Shown one piece after another: positions 9,373-18,452 of a stretch of DNA of 64,000 nt (positions are counted from its first letter, which is position 1; each line of letters starts with the position of its first letter). The DNA lies in NCBI RefSeq assembly GCF_003308995.1, contig NZ_QFFJ01000002.1, positions 2,604,001-2,668,000 of the forward strand, in the 5' to 3' direction. The position numbers and the translations under genes were made by a program. A model generated the notes under the pieces. The model saw nothing but the letters and a program-made list of their open reading frames with translations, was not told the origin of the DNA and did not search any database. Origin of the DNA: Chitinophaga flava (GTDB lineage: Bacteria; Bacteroidota; Bacteroidia; Chitinophagales; Chitinophagaceae).

Positions 9373-9744
9373 ATGGAAAAGGAAAATATAGTTTCTATAT
9401 GGTTGGGCAAGTTTGATAGTCAAATTGAATTTGAAAAATTTCTTGCAGAAGAATATAATGAAGATGGAGATATGACTTCCCATTTCGGGAAGTCATTTAA
9501 TATTGATTTTATTGACAATCAATTTCAAGAGGTGATTTTTTTAGACCAATCCTCTGGTACTATTCAAAATTTAATTACGTCATTATCATACTCTGAAACA
9601 TTTGTGCATAAATTTGAATCAGTACCTATTGAAAAATATAATTGTATTGTAGCATTGTACAACTTTGAATATGTTTGGTCGATCGAAATAGCAAAAATTA
9701 AGCCCCCTTTGGATTTTATTGGTAATTTCACATATAGGAGTTAA
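9373..9744 (+). CDS. Immunity protein 22 (Imm22)-like
   Basis: 123 aa. The N-terminus ENIVSIWLGKFDSQIEFEKFLAEEYNEDGD closely follows the pattern I know for the Imm22 family (VSIWLGNF...E..F..Y...DGD, then a region with conserved acidic residues, here NIDFIDNQFQEVIF). Such proteins are cytoplasmic antidotes for polymorphic toxins delivered by contact-dependent or type VI/IX-like systems. No toxin gene lies beside it, so it is an orphan antidote, either a defence against neighbours or what is left of a decayed toxin locus. The GC content is low and unlike that of the later biosynthetic genes. Confidence 0.7.
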   Translation: MEKENIVSIWLGKFDSQIEFEKFLAEEYNEDGDMTSHFGKSFNIDFIDNQFQEVIFLDQSSGTIQNLITSLSYSETFVHKFESVPIEKYNCIVALYNFEYVWSIEIAKIKPPLDFIGNFTYRS

Positions 9745-9868
9745 TTAGGCACAAGTAGAAAATATATTACTTTTCAGCGGAAAAGAAGGTACAAGAAGTA
9801 ATTAAAGAATTTAAAATATGGTTTAGTAGGCTAAATATAGCTGCTTTTCAAAATAGAGGGCGTACCTC

Positions 9869-9893
9869 CGCGGGGTTTTGTTTTTTAGTTGAG
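9869..9893 (+). repeat. Second exact copy of the 25-mer from the tRNA-associated terminator
   Basis: Identical to 7402-7426 (CGCGGGGTTTTGTTTTTTAG and the next five bases). Just before it, ACCTC partly matches the left arm of the terminator, but the hairpin is no longer complete. The spacer 9745-10031 holds nothing else that I can recognise. Confidence 0.6.
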
Positions 9894-10031
9894 CGTTAAG
9901 CCTATGCTTTAGTTTTAATGAATTATTCATTTTAATACCCAGTAAACCCATTTATCTATGACAGACACTATCTTGAAAAAATTAAAACCCGGCATGAATA
10001 AAGCCCCAGTATCACGCTAAAAATTTGCCTT

Positions 10032-10601
10032 ATGAAGACACTATTTTTTGTTGTTTTGTTCCTATTACCAGCTATGTTAATGGCCCAATCAATACCTGAC
10101 AAGGCTGCTAAAGCGGATAACTATACCATTCTGCGTCTGCTGATGATCAACCAGCAGAACGAAATTTTACTCGCTAAATACAAAACCGGCTGGCTCACCC
10201 CTTCTTTACGCTACAATGAAAACCAAAGCATCAAAGGAGCATTGGACAGTCTGGCCAGGGAATTCGGCTATGAAATTGCTGCTCCGCAACTGCGTGCCAT
10301 GGTGACATTCCTGTTCGACTTCAAACCTGTTGTTTCCGTTCGTACGCATTATGCTGCGCATATCTCCGCCGGCAAGCTGAAATTGCCGGAAGATATAGCA
10401 GAAGCAAAATGGGTATCACGGAAAGAAGCAGAAAAGCTAATGTCATTACCGGAAACGCAGGCCGTAGATGCGATCAAGACTACCACCATGCAGATATTGA
10501 ATCACCCGGAGACTATCTGGGGCGGCTCTTTCCTGGTACCGAAAACCAGTACCACCTGTAAAATGACCGAGCCTTTTTACCCGATTGGCATGAGCAAATA
10601 A
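10032..10601 (+). CDS. Exported Nudix-like protein with degenerate Nudix box
   Basis: 189 aa. It has a signal peptide (MKTLFFVVLFLLPAMLMAQ). The body resembles a Nudix hydrolase fold: strands TILRLLMINQQNEILLAKYK, then GWLTPSLRYNENQSIKGALDSLAREFGYEI, then VRTHYAAHIS and the EAKWVSRKEAEKL segment typical of Nudix C-terminal parts. The canonical GX5EX7REUXEEXGU box is reduced to ALDSLAREFGYE, with REFGYE in place of REUXEE and no early Glu. Metal-dependent pyrophosphatase activity is therefore doubtful. An exported Nudix protein is itself unusual. A strong bidirectional terminator follows. Confidence 0.65.
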   Translation: MKTLFFVVLFLLPAMLMAQSIPDKAAKADNYTILRLLMINQQNEILLAKYKTGWLTPSLRYNENQSIKGALDSLAREFGYEIAAPQLRAMVTFLFDFKPVVSVRTHYAAHISAGKLKLPEDIAEAKWVSRKEAEKLMSLPETQAVDAIKTTTMQILNHPETIWGGSFLVPKTSTTCKMTEPFYPIGMSK

Positions 10602-10669
10602 AACTTATCTAGTCATAGTCAGGAGTGAGCAAAAAAAACGCTTTTGGCATATCTACGTTCATCTTAACC

Positions 10670-10706
10670 AAAGCGGGGCATCCGGACAACCCGGATGCCC
10701 CGCTTT
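10670..10706. terminator. Bidirectional terminator, 16-bp perfect stem
   Basis: AAAGCGGGGCATCCGG (10670-10685) and CCGGATGCCCCGCTTT (10691-10706) pair perfectly around ACAAC. It lies between two convergent genes (ends at 10601 and 10721) and can serve both. TTATTTT follows on the plus strand. Confidence 0.85.
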
Positions 10707-10720
10707 ATTTTAAAGTGAGC

Positions 10721-11641
10721 TTATTTGCTATACTCATAGGTGATATTTCCATTGCTGTTAACCGGTTGTTGATTGCCGGTGCCGTAAATGGTGCTCGTGA
10801 AAGCTACATTTACCGGGCGGTTACCGGTATTATACTCATAGGTATTTTTTTGTACCGTAACAACAGAATCCTGTTTGCCATTGAGGTTCACATACTGCAC
10901 CTTTTTTGTCTCCAGCACATTTTGATCGCTGAATACTTTATGTACCTCGCTCATCAGCAGATAACGCAGCAGTGGATGAGTGATATAGGTAGCATGCTGA
11001 TCGAAACCGGCTACAGACAATTGAGAAATTACTTTGGAACCGTCGGTAACGGTTTCCTGATGAATATTTTTTTGTTCGTAGGCATAGGTAGCGATGAACT
11101 TCAGATTGGTACCGCCGCCGGTGGTAGTAGTGATGGTAGCCAGGTTACCGCTAACGTCGTAGGTGTATTGTTCATCTTTCAATAGTTTACCAGTGAGCTG
11201 CTCGTAGCTTGTTTTTCGGGAGATATTTCCTTTGGTGTCCCACTCAAATTTGGTGTTGCCAGAGAGCTTAAATTTGCCGGGTGACAGGATGTCTGAAGAA
11301 TAATTCAGCATTTTTTCCAGTTTGCCGTTGTTGTCGTATATAACGGAGTCTTTTTCTGTTAACAGATTACCGGCATATTGGGTAATAACAACAGGTTGCA
11401 GTTGCTGGTTGTAACTGATCAGCTGAATAAGGCCGTCGGTGCCGCCTGTATTAATGCGTGTCAGCAGACCTGGCTTGGGAGCAGGTATCGTAACAGGTGG
11501 TTTTTTGCCGGCATCGGTGCCGCCGTCTCCATCAGGAAAAGATACCTTATTGCAAGCCGATGCTGCCAACAAGGTTGTGCCCAATAAGGCTACAGACAGT
11601 CTGGAGGAATTCGTTTTTCGCTCCGTGTTGCGATGTTTCAT
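10721..11641 (-). CDS. YD-repeat-like lipoprotein
   Basis: 306 aa from the Met at 11641. I prefer this start to the one 11 codons upstream because the signal MKHRNTERKTNSSRLSVALL then leads properly to a lipobox at Cys30 (AASAC). A Pro/Gly-rich linker follows (about 36-60). The rest is a series of beta segments of the type YDNNGKLEKMLNY, FEWDTKGNISRKTSYE, YTYDVSGNLATITT and YEYNTGNRPVNV, which resemble the repeats of YD/RHS-like and DUF4595-like Bacteroidota lipoproteins. It is probably an outer-surface protein of unknown role, without catalytic motifs. Confidence 0.75.
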   Translation of the reverse strand: MKHRNTERKTNSSRLSVALLGTTLLAASACNKVSFPDGDGGTDAGKKPPVTIPAPKPGLLTRINTGGTDGLIQLISYNQQLQPVVITQYAGNLLTEKDSVIYDNNGKLEKMLNYSSDILSPGKFKLSGNTKFEWDTKGNISRKTSYEQLTGKLLKDEQYTYDVSGNLATITTTTGGGTNLKFIATYAYEQKNIHQETVTDGSKVISQLSVAGFDQHATYITHPLLRYLLMSEVHKVFSDQNVLETKKVQYVNLNGKQDSVVTVQKNTYEYNTGNRPVNVAFTSTIYGTGNQQPVNSNGNITYEYSK

Positions 11642-11921
11642 AAAATTGTTGTTTAGGTTTTTTACTGAAGACAAATGGTTTGTTATATGACAATGGCACA
11701 GTACAAAACAGGGAGCGTGTTGTCCGCTGTTATTGGTTTCCGGTTTACTGGTGCAAAGAAAATGAGAATAGTTACCCGGCTATATGAATTTTGATCATCT
11801 TACCAGAATTGATGACTAAAGTGCAAAAATGCTATATGATCTGTAGTAAAAAGGGGGCTGTATATCGCCGGAATCGCGTTTGATTTGGCTTTTTTTTATT
11901 TTTTTGCATTAAAATTGATTG

Positions 11922-12980
11922 ATGCCTAAGCCATTCTTTTTGACAAAAACCTGGCCTGTCATCCTCATTATCTGGGCAATGGATATGGTACTCACCTCGT
12001 TCCAGGTCCGTATGCAGGGGCTTCCGGACGGGGAGGCGCTTCAGTTGGGGCTGATGGAATCATTTCCGGGTGTATTGTGCGCTATTTTACTCTGTTACTG
12101 GCTGCTCCCATTCTTTATGAAGCATCGGAGAATGTTCCTGTTTGCATTGCTGGCCGTTGTGATCTGTCTGATTACCAGTCTGATTACCGTGTATTTGAGT
12201 TTACCGACGTTGTGCAACAGTGCCAGAAAAGTAATGGCAGACCCGCAGTTATGCGGCTTGCAAACCATGTTTCCCGGGCACTTTATCGGACTGCTTTTTA
12301 CCAGTGGCACCATTTGTGGCATCCGTTTTTACCAGGAATACGCAAAAACCCTGATTGATCACGAACAGCTGCGTACCACCCACCTGGAGGCAGAACTGAC
12401 CTTGCTGCGCGGACAGCTGGACCCGCACAGTATGTTCAATATGATGAACAGCATCCATGTACTGATAGAAAGAGATGCCAGTCAGGCGGCAGACATGGTA
12501 CTGGAATTTTCCGATATATTGCGGTATCAGCTTTATGACGCTTCCAAACCCGCCATACCGTTGCAGCAGGAGGTTACCTACCTTCAGAACTATGTGAATG
12601 TAGAAAATAAACGACGCTGCCATGAGCTGGAAGTAACCTGCAACTGGGAACCACAGTTGCCGCTCTGTTATATTTCGCCGCTGATCCTGACACCTTTTGT
12701 GGAGAATGCCTACAAGCATGTGTCCCAGTTTACGGATCAGCCTAACTTTATTCGTATAGATCTTTTTCTGGAAGGGGATACCCTGTTTTTTGTGGTCAAA
12801 AACAGCAAGGAACCCAGTTTGGATACACCCAACGCGATGCCCCGCCACAAAGGCATAGGATTGGTCAATGTGCAGAAAAGACTGGCTCTCCTTTACCCGG
12901 ACCAGCATTGTCTCTCCATAGAAGAAACAGCAGACCTGTTTGTTGTTTACCTGGAAATTAAAATCAATGTTCTCCAATAA
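11922..12980 (+). CDS. LytS/YehU-type sensor histidine kinase
   Basis: 352 aa from the ATG at 11922; a TTG lies one codon upstream. Four membrane segments fill residues about 10-135 and no extracellular sensor domain is obvious. A short coiled linker (EQLRTTHLEAELTLLRGQL) leads into the His_kinase domain of the LytS type. The H box is LDPHSMFNMMNSI with His169, the usual form being PHFLFN. The N box is VENAYKHV with Asn262, and the G box is GIGLVNVQKRLALLYP. The partner response regulator starts 11 nt downstream. Kinases of this family act on LytTR regulators. The signal is unknown. Confidence 0.93.
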   Translation: MPKPFFLTKTWPVILIIWAMDMVLTSFQVRMQGLPDGEALQLGLMESFPGVLCAILLCYWLLPFFMKHRRMFLFALLAVVICLITSLITVYLSLPTLCNSARKVMADPQLCGLQTMFPGHFIGLLFTSGTICGIRFYQEYAKTLIDHEQLRTTHLEAELTLLRGQLDPHSMFNMMNSIHVLIERDASQAADMVLEFSDILRYQLYDASKPAIPLQQEVTYLQNYVNVENKRRCHELEVTCNWEPQLPLCYISPLILTPFVENAYKHVSQFTDQPNFIRIDLFLEGDTLFFVVKNSKEPSLDTPNAMPRHKGIGLVNVQKRLALLYPDQHCLSIEETADLFVVYLEIKINVLQ

Positions 12981-12991
12981 AAAACTGCTGT

Positions 12992-13711
12992 ATGGAAATT
13001 AAATGTATCATCGTTGATGACGAAGCATTGGCAAGGGAAGGAATAAAAAAGTATATCAAAACATTTGACTTCCTGTCATTGATTGCAACCTGCAATAATG
13101 TGGCATCAGCACGGGAAACGCTGGAGACCACCCCGGTAGACCTGATGTTTCTCGATATTAATATGCCCAAAGTGAGCGGGCTGCATCTACTGGAAACATT
13201 ATCCAACCCGCCAATGACGATTCTGGTGACCGCTTACCCGGACTATGCCCTGGATGGTTTTCGGCTCAATGTGCTGGACTATCTGCTAAAGCCACTTTCT
13301 CTGCAACGGTTCACTCAGGCGATACTGAAAGCAAAGGACTATTTTTGCCTGCAGCAACCGCCGGCAGCCGCGCTTAATCCCCCTGTGTTGGATTACATCT
13401 TTGTAAAACACAAACAGGTATACGAAAAAGTGATGCTGTCCGACATTCTTTTCGTGGAAAGTATGCAGAACTATGTGCTCATTCAAACCATCCATACTAA
13501 AATCGTCGCATACCTGACCTTTAAAAATGTGGAACAACAACTGCCAGCAGATAGTTTCCTGAGAATACATAAATCCTATATTGTCAACCTTCACCAGGTA
13601 AGCAAACTCGATAGTAATATGGTGCAGGTTGGCGGACATACGCTACCGGTGAGCCGTAGCCAGCGCGAATTACTGATGCAGGTGGTTAATAAACGGTTGT
13701 TGAGCAAATAG
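12992..13711 (+). CDS. LytTR-family response regulator
   Basis: 239 aa. Receiver domain at 1-115 with acidic pocket DDE (9-11), phospho-acceptor Asp55 (MFLDINMP), Thr/Ala switch (LVTAYPDYA) and the conserved Lys (DYLLKP). LytTR DNA-binding domain at about 135-235 (ILFVESMQNYVLIQT, then FLRIHKSYIVNLHQV). It forms a two-gene unit with the kinase at 11922. Its stop lies 44 nt from the convergent end of the RiPP operon, so it may or may not regulate that cluster. Confidence 0.95.
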   Translation: MEIKCIIVDDEALAREGIKKYIKTFDFLSLIATCNNVASARETLETTPVDLMFLDINMPKVSGLHLLETLSNPPMTILVTAYPDYALDGFRLNVLDYLLKPLSLQRFTQAILKAKDYFCLQQPPAAALNPPVLDYIFVKHKQVYEKVMLSDILFVESMQNYVLIQTIHTKIVAYLTFKNVEQQLPADSFLRIHKSYIVNLHQVSKLDSNMVQVGGHTLPVSRSQRELLMQVVNKRLLSK

Positions 13712-13745
13712 AGAGTTGGATTTTAGGATTGCAAAAAACAACTCT
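13712..13745. terminator. Weak inverted repeat between convergent genes
   Basis: AGAGTTG (13712-13718) and CAACTCT (13739-13745) pair around a 20-nt loop that contains AAAAAA. It lies in the 44-nt gap between the LytTR gene and the ABC exporter gene and may end both transcripts. Confidence 0.35.
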
Positions 13746-13755
13746 GCCCGTACGG

Positions 13756-15981
13756 TCATGATATATCCAGTTCCAGCTGATTCTTTACCAGTTCAAAATA
13801 CCTGCCTTTATTGGCTATCAGGGTTTCATGATTGCCGGTTTCTACTACGGTTCCGTGCTTTAGTACATAGATCTGGTCTGCCTCTCTGACGGTGCTTAAA
13901 CGGTGAGCGATGATGATCATGGTTTTACCTTTGAAGTAGTCCAGGATATTCCGCATCAGCAGTTTTTCATTCGTGGAGTCAAGGGCGCTGGTGGCTTCAT
14001 CAAAGAAGATAAAATCTGGATTTTTATAGATAGCTCTTGCGATCAGTATTCTTTGTTTTTGCCCACTGCTTAGCGCTATCCCTGAACCTCCAATTTTGGT
14101 ATGTTGTTTTAGTGGCAATTGGTCCACGAATTCTTCAGAAAGAGATAGTCTCAATGCCAGGGCTAGCTGGGCTTCATTGGCTGATTCATCAGACATGGTG
14201 ATATTTCTGGCTACGGTGTCGGAAAAAATGAACCCTTCCTGTAATACTACTCCGCAGGCGGTACGCCATTGCACAGGATCAAAAGAAGATAGGTTTGCAT
14301 CGTTGATAGTGATCGCACCTTTGCCCGGATTGTAAAACCTGAGCAGCAGCTTCAGCAGGGTTGATTTACCACTGCCGCTGGCTCCTACTATGGCTGTGAG
14401 ACTCCCGGGAGCAATGTCCAGGGAGATACCCGATAGGGCAAACCCGGACGCATTCCCGGTATAGGAAAAATAGACATCTGAAAATTGAATGCTGCCTTTT
14501 AGATGTTCTTTCAGATTGGGGGCGGAGAGTACCTTGTTATCATATTCCTCTGTTTCAGTGTTGAATTTCCGGGAGTCAGTAAGCCTTTCCAGGCTGATTT
14601 TTGCCTCTTGGGAAGACAACAGAAAATCCAATAAATTTTCGATGGGCGAGTTCATCTGGGCAATAATAAATGTGATACTCATCAATCCGCCAATGCTCAG
14701 CTCCCCGTTTACCACCGCATAGGCTGCGAGCAGTGATATGAGAATGTTTTTCGTCTGTGAAAAAAAAATGCTTCCCATCAGCTGGAACTGTGAAATTTTC
14801 AGAATTTTCACATTTATTTTGTATAATTCTACCTGTAGTCTGTTCCAGGAGTTGACCCGAAATACATTGCTGTCAAACACTTTCACATCATAAATCCCAT
14901 TGATAGACTCAACAAGGGAAGTCTGACTTTCACTCAGCATTTCGAAACGCTGGTAATCCAATCTTTTTCTATTCTTTAAAAAAGAAACGATCCAGATAAT
15001 TGCTATGAAAGAACCCAACATAAAGATCCCGAGGATCTTAAGGTTGAAGAGTCCCAGTACAATGGTGTAAATGAGCAACGACACAATTGACAGCATCGTT
15101 GTGAAATAACCGGAGGTAAGAAAAGCTTCTATCTTGTCATGATCTGCAATTCTTTGTGTGATATCCCCGATTTTACGGGAGTCGAAAAAGGACACCGGTA
15201 GTTTCATCAGTCTTGTAAGATAATCTGATAACAGCCGCTGTATAATTCTGGTGTTCAGGAAGAGCAGTTGCCATCCTCTCAGGATACGGGCGGTAAGACT
15301 GACCATAAAGATGCCCAGCTGAGATAGGATCACGAGATTGATCACTGCCGTATTTTTCGGAATAACCCCTGCATCAAAAAGTTTTCTTGTTAGGAAAGGG
15401 AAGCTGAGTGCAACGGATGCTTCCAGTAGGATGCACAACATGATAGTCCATATTCTTTTCTTCTCATTGCTGACATACCTAAACAGCTCTATCAATGATT
15501 TGTTGTTTTCAGCTACAGGAGAGGTAGTATGAAAAGTTTCTGTCGGCTGAAAGATCATCGCATACCCAGACCCCGAAGCATTTTGTATCCAGTTGGCCAG
15601 GAATTTTTCATAGTCAATTTTGATCAGGCCCCGCGCGGGGTCTGCAATGGTGATGCCTTTTGCCGGCACTGTCAGGTCCTGCGGGGGCAGGACCACAAAG
15701 TGGTTCTGGTTCCAATGCAGAATGCAAGGTAAAGGAACCGACCGGAATAGGTCATCAGTGCTTATTCTGACAGCTTTTGCAGATAAGCCGATGTGCGCGG
15801 CACTCTGCTTTAGTGCATTGAAGTTTACACCCAGTTTATTCTTATAAACATATTGCTGAAAATAAGATAATGGGTAGTTTTTGCCAAAATGACTGGCTAT
15901 CATCTTTATACAGGTAATTCCACAGTCGCTGGAGTCCAGTTGCCTGTATGTCCTGAATTTATTCTTCAATATATTAAACAT
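13756..15981 (-). CDS. Peptidase-containing ABC exporter (C39, bacteriocin-type)
   Basis: 741 aa with three parts. C39 peptidase domain at 1-130, with Gln14 and Cys20 in RQLDSSDCGITC, His in HWNQNHFVVL and Asp in IADPARG. Membrane domain at about 165-440. ATPase at about 495-735, with Walker A GASGSGKST, signature LSSGQKQR (one Ser in place of the usual Gly), Walker B FIFFDEATSALD and AHRLS. Exporters of this kind cut peptide leaders after a double glycine while exporting the core. The candidate substrate is the GG-leader peptide encoded by the first gene of this operon (23010-23309). Its start overlaps the stop of the receptor gene by one base (TAATG), so translation is coupled. Confidence 0.95.
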   Translation of the reverse strand: MFNILKNKFRTYRQLDSSDCGITCIKMIASHFGKNYPLSYFQQYVYKNKLGVNFNALKQSAAHIGLSAKAVRISTDDLFRSVPLPCILHWNQNHFVVLPPQDLTVPAKGITIADPARGLIKIDYEKFLANWIQNASGSGYAMIFQPTETFHTTSPVAENNKSLIELFRYVSNEKKRIWTIMLCILLEASVALSFPFLTRKLFDAGVIPKNTAVINLVILSQLGIFMVSLTARILRGWQLLFLNTRIIQRLLSDYLTRLMKLPVSFFDSRKIGDITQRIADHDKIEAFLTSGYFTTMLSIVSLLIYTIVLGLFNLKILGIFMLGSFIAIIWIVSFLKNRKRLDYQRFEMLSESQTSLVESINGIYDVKVFDSNVFRVNSWNRLQVELYKINVKILKISQFQLMGSIFFSQTKNILISLLAAYAVVNGELSIGGLMSITFIIAQMNSPIENLLDFLLSSQEAKISLERLTDSRKFNTETEEYDNKVLSAPNLKEHLKGSIQFSDVYFSYTGNASGFALSGISLDIAPGSLTAIVGASGSGKSTLLKLLLRFYNPGKGAITINDANLSSFDPVQWRTACGVVLQEGFIFSDTVARNITMSDESANEAQLALALRLSLSEEFVDQLPLKQHTKIGGSGIALSSGQKQRILIARAIYKNPDFIFFDEATSALDSTNEKLLMRNILDYFKGKTMIIIAHRLSTVREADQIYVLKHGTVVETGNHETLIANKGRYFELVKNQLELDIS

Positions 15982-18398
15982 TACAGGCGGTTTAACTCAT
16001 CTGCATTACTTCCTTTTCTATCTTTTCTCCCCTTGAGGGTAGTTTTACCAAATTTGTAACTGGCACTGACCCGGAAGGTCCTTGTATCAAAGTTTTGAAG
16101 GAATGAACTATTTATATTTCCAAAAAGTGTTTTGGTTGAAGAGATTTTTCCGTTCGTAATATCCAGGAAGTTTAATGTCAGCAATATTTTGCTGGCGAAG
16201 AGCTTTGAGAGCGTAAAATCAATATTGTACGTTTTCTGAAGGTCGTACAGCCCACGGAAACCGGGAGATTGATAATTTACAAACAGCTCACAATTGATGT
16301 TGTGTTTTTTGGAAATTTCGAAGGCATTGACCAACTGTAACTGATAAGAAATCTGGTGTTTATTTAGAACAACCCCGTAAATGTCGGATTGTAATACCTG
16401 ATTGTACAAACTGTTGGAAGTGGATAATTCCCAGAAGGGAGTCAGGGATTTCCTGTAGTATAAGGAGATTCCGTAAGTATGTTCTTTATCAAGATTTAAT
16501 CTGTTGTAGATAAATTGTTGATACGTATCATCCTGGTGGGGGATCTGCATAAACGGATGTTCTGTTAAAATACCAAACAGCGTCAATGAAAGCATTCTTT
16601 TATAGGTAAAGCTTAGCTCCATATTATGTGAAAAGGAGGGCTGGAGCGAGGGGTTGCCTTCTGCATATACAAACGGGTTGATGTAGAACCTGAATGGGTT
16701 CATGTCGTAGAAGCTGGGTCGTTTGATCCTATAACTATAAGAGGCCTGGTATACAACATTTTTTTTCGGGAGAGACAGTGCAGCGGAAGGAAACAGTTTA
16801 AAATAGGTATTACTTGTATCACTGGTATAATGAATATTTTCACCCCTTAATCCCAGTTGAGCTTCAACCCCTGATCGAAATGTTCGCTGGTAATTGAGAT
16901 AAAGGGCACTGTTGTCTTCTGTATATTTGAAATGATTGCTTCTCCTGGTGTCGGGAATATAATCCAATTTGGTATCATCGTAATTAAGGAAAAGTACATC
17001 ATTGTTAGTGCGGATAGTACTGAACTTGCTGCCGAAGCTAAGGCTGGAAGAGGGCGATAACCTGAGCAGATAATCTGCTTTAAATGATCCGATATTAATG
17101 TTGCGTGGCGTGAAGCTCAAAAAGTCTTGCTTGTTATTATATACTTTTTCATATCCATCAAAATAGGTCGTAACTGTTTTTGTATCCTGTGTTTCATGAA
17201 ATGTGGTGTAGTCAACATCAAAAGTCAGTTCATTCGACTTTTTGCCGGTCAGTATTTTCGTATATAGGTTGATGTTATATGTCTGATTTTTGGAGTAAAC
17301 CCCATTGTCTGTATACAGGATGGAATCGATGTGGGATGAAGGTCTGGAAACCAGTGAGGTACTTTTTAGCATCATATCATCTGTCACAAGGGTTCCATTG
17401 ACTGTTATGCCAGCCATTACCTTTTTGCTGAAATTATAGTCATATACAACTTTAAAAGCGTTGTTGCTGGTGGTGCGGTTCCGGATCATTTCCTGGTCCC
17501 AGAAAATGATCTTGTTTTTCACATTGTAATAATTCTCCAGTTCTTCTTTTCGGTAGTATTTACCGGTTTTAGTATTCAGACTTATATAGAGAAAGGAAGA
17601 TTTCGATCGGATGTTCATATCTCCGGAGATGTTGAACTTAGGTAATCGGGTCTGGTCATAGGCTATTTTTACATTATAAAAAGTGCCGATGGATTCATCT
17701 TTTTTTAACTTGATATTGATGATGCCAGCTGTTCCTTCGGCATCATACCTGGCAGGCGGGGTGGTGATAATCTCAATATGCTGAATGCTGGATACAGGAA
17801 TCGTTTGAAGATAATTCATCAGCTCTCCGCCTGTAAGTTTAAACGGTTTATCATTGATGTATAGTTGTGCTCCTGCTACTCCCCGAATACTGATTTCCCC
17901 TTCTGGGTTCAGCGTTGTAAAAGGAAGCCTGTTGAGAATTTCCTGTGCGGAAAGGTTTTTGGTGGAGATATTGGCCTGTGGGTTAAAGATCAGGCGGTCT
18001 ATCTTTCTTTCCAGCACAGGCTTGTCGCCAATAATGGTGATGGTTGCCAGTTCTTTGGTTTTGGGAGAGAGTGTCAGGGTGCCAATATCCAGCTGGCCGT
18101 TGTGATCCACCGTGACCATATCCGGAAACCTGGCATAACTGTCTGTTGATTCGGCAATGATAAAATAGGAGCCTGTTTGGCTTACTGTTAAGGAAAAGCC
18201 GCCGAGAGAGTCCGTCAGCCCAAACTGACGGACTGTGGAATCTCTGGTACTGATCGCAAAAATATTAATATTGCCTGGCGGACTTTTTAAGTTGGATGCT
18301 TCCTTCACTTTTCCAATGATAGTCAATCTGACTATGTTCTGGTTATAGGAGGTCAGCGAACAAAGGATGATTACTAATATTAACAGCGTTTTTTTCAT
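15981..18398 (-). CDS. TonB-type outer-membrane receptor (OMP beta-barrel family)
   Basis: 805 aa. Signal peptide at about 1-20 (MKKTLLILVIILCSLTSYNQ), carboxypeptidase-like regulatory beta domain at about 25-112, plug at about 130-235 (ILNRLPFTTLNPEGEISIRG, QLYINDKPFKL, IEIITTPPARYDAEGTAGII), then a long beta barrel of the Bacteroidota outer-membrane beta-barrel family to the C-terminus. It sits between the small membrane protein and the C39 exporter in the RiPP operon. It could take up a substrate or cofactor, re-import the product, or let the product cross the outer membrane. The sequence cannot decide between these. Confidence 0.9.
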   Translation of the reverse strand: MKKTLLILVIILCSLTSYNQNIVRLTIIGKVKEASNLKSPPGNINIFAISTRDSTVRQFGLTDSLGGFSLTVSQTGSYFIIAESTDSYARFPDMVTVDHNGQLDIGTLTLSPKTKELATITIIGDKPVLERKIDRLIFNPQANISTKNLSAQEILNRLPFTTLNPEGEISIRGVAGAQLYINDKPFKLTGGELMNYLQTIPVSSIQHIEIITTPPARYDAEGTAGIINIKLKKDESIGTFYNVKIAYDQTRLPKFNISGDMNIRSKSSFLYISLNTKTGKYYRKEELENYYNVKNKIIFWDQEMIRNRTTSNNAFKVVYDYNFSKKVMAGITVNGTLVTDDMMLKSTSLVSRPSSHIDSILYTDNGVYSKNQTYNINLYTKILTGKKSNELTFDVDYTTFHETQDTKTVTTYFDGYEKVYNNKQDFLSFTPRNINIGSFKADYLLRLSPSSSLSFGSKFSTIRTNNDVLFLNYDDTKLDYIPDTRRSNHFKYTEDNSALYLNYQRTFRSGVEAQLGLRGENIHYTSDTSNTYFKLFPSAALSLPKKNVVYQASYSYRIKRPSFYDMNPFRFYINPFVYAEGNPSLQPSFSHNMELSFTYKRMLSLTLFGILTEHPFMQIPHQDDTYQQFIYNRLNLDKEHTYGISLYYRKSLTPFWELSTSNSLYNQVLQSDIYGVVLNKHQISYQLQLVNAFEISKKHNINCELFVNYQSPGFRGLYDLQKTYNIDFTLSKLFASKILLTLNFLDITNGKISSTKTLFGNINSSFLQNFDTRTFRVSASYKFGKTTLKGRKDRKGSNADELNRL

Positions 18399-18452
18399 AA
18401 TGGAAAGAGTTGATCCTTCCTGTTTTCATGCACGACACGTGGAAAACAGCAT

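Noticed and set aside
10625..11690. Plus-strand frames of 186, 69 and 83 codons over the YD-repeat-like lipoprotein
   Set aside because: They lie opposite a lipoprotein gene with a clean signal peptide and lipobox, and the longest begins inside the hairpin region between the two convergent genes.
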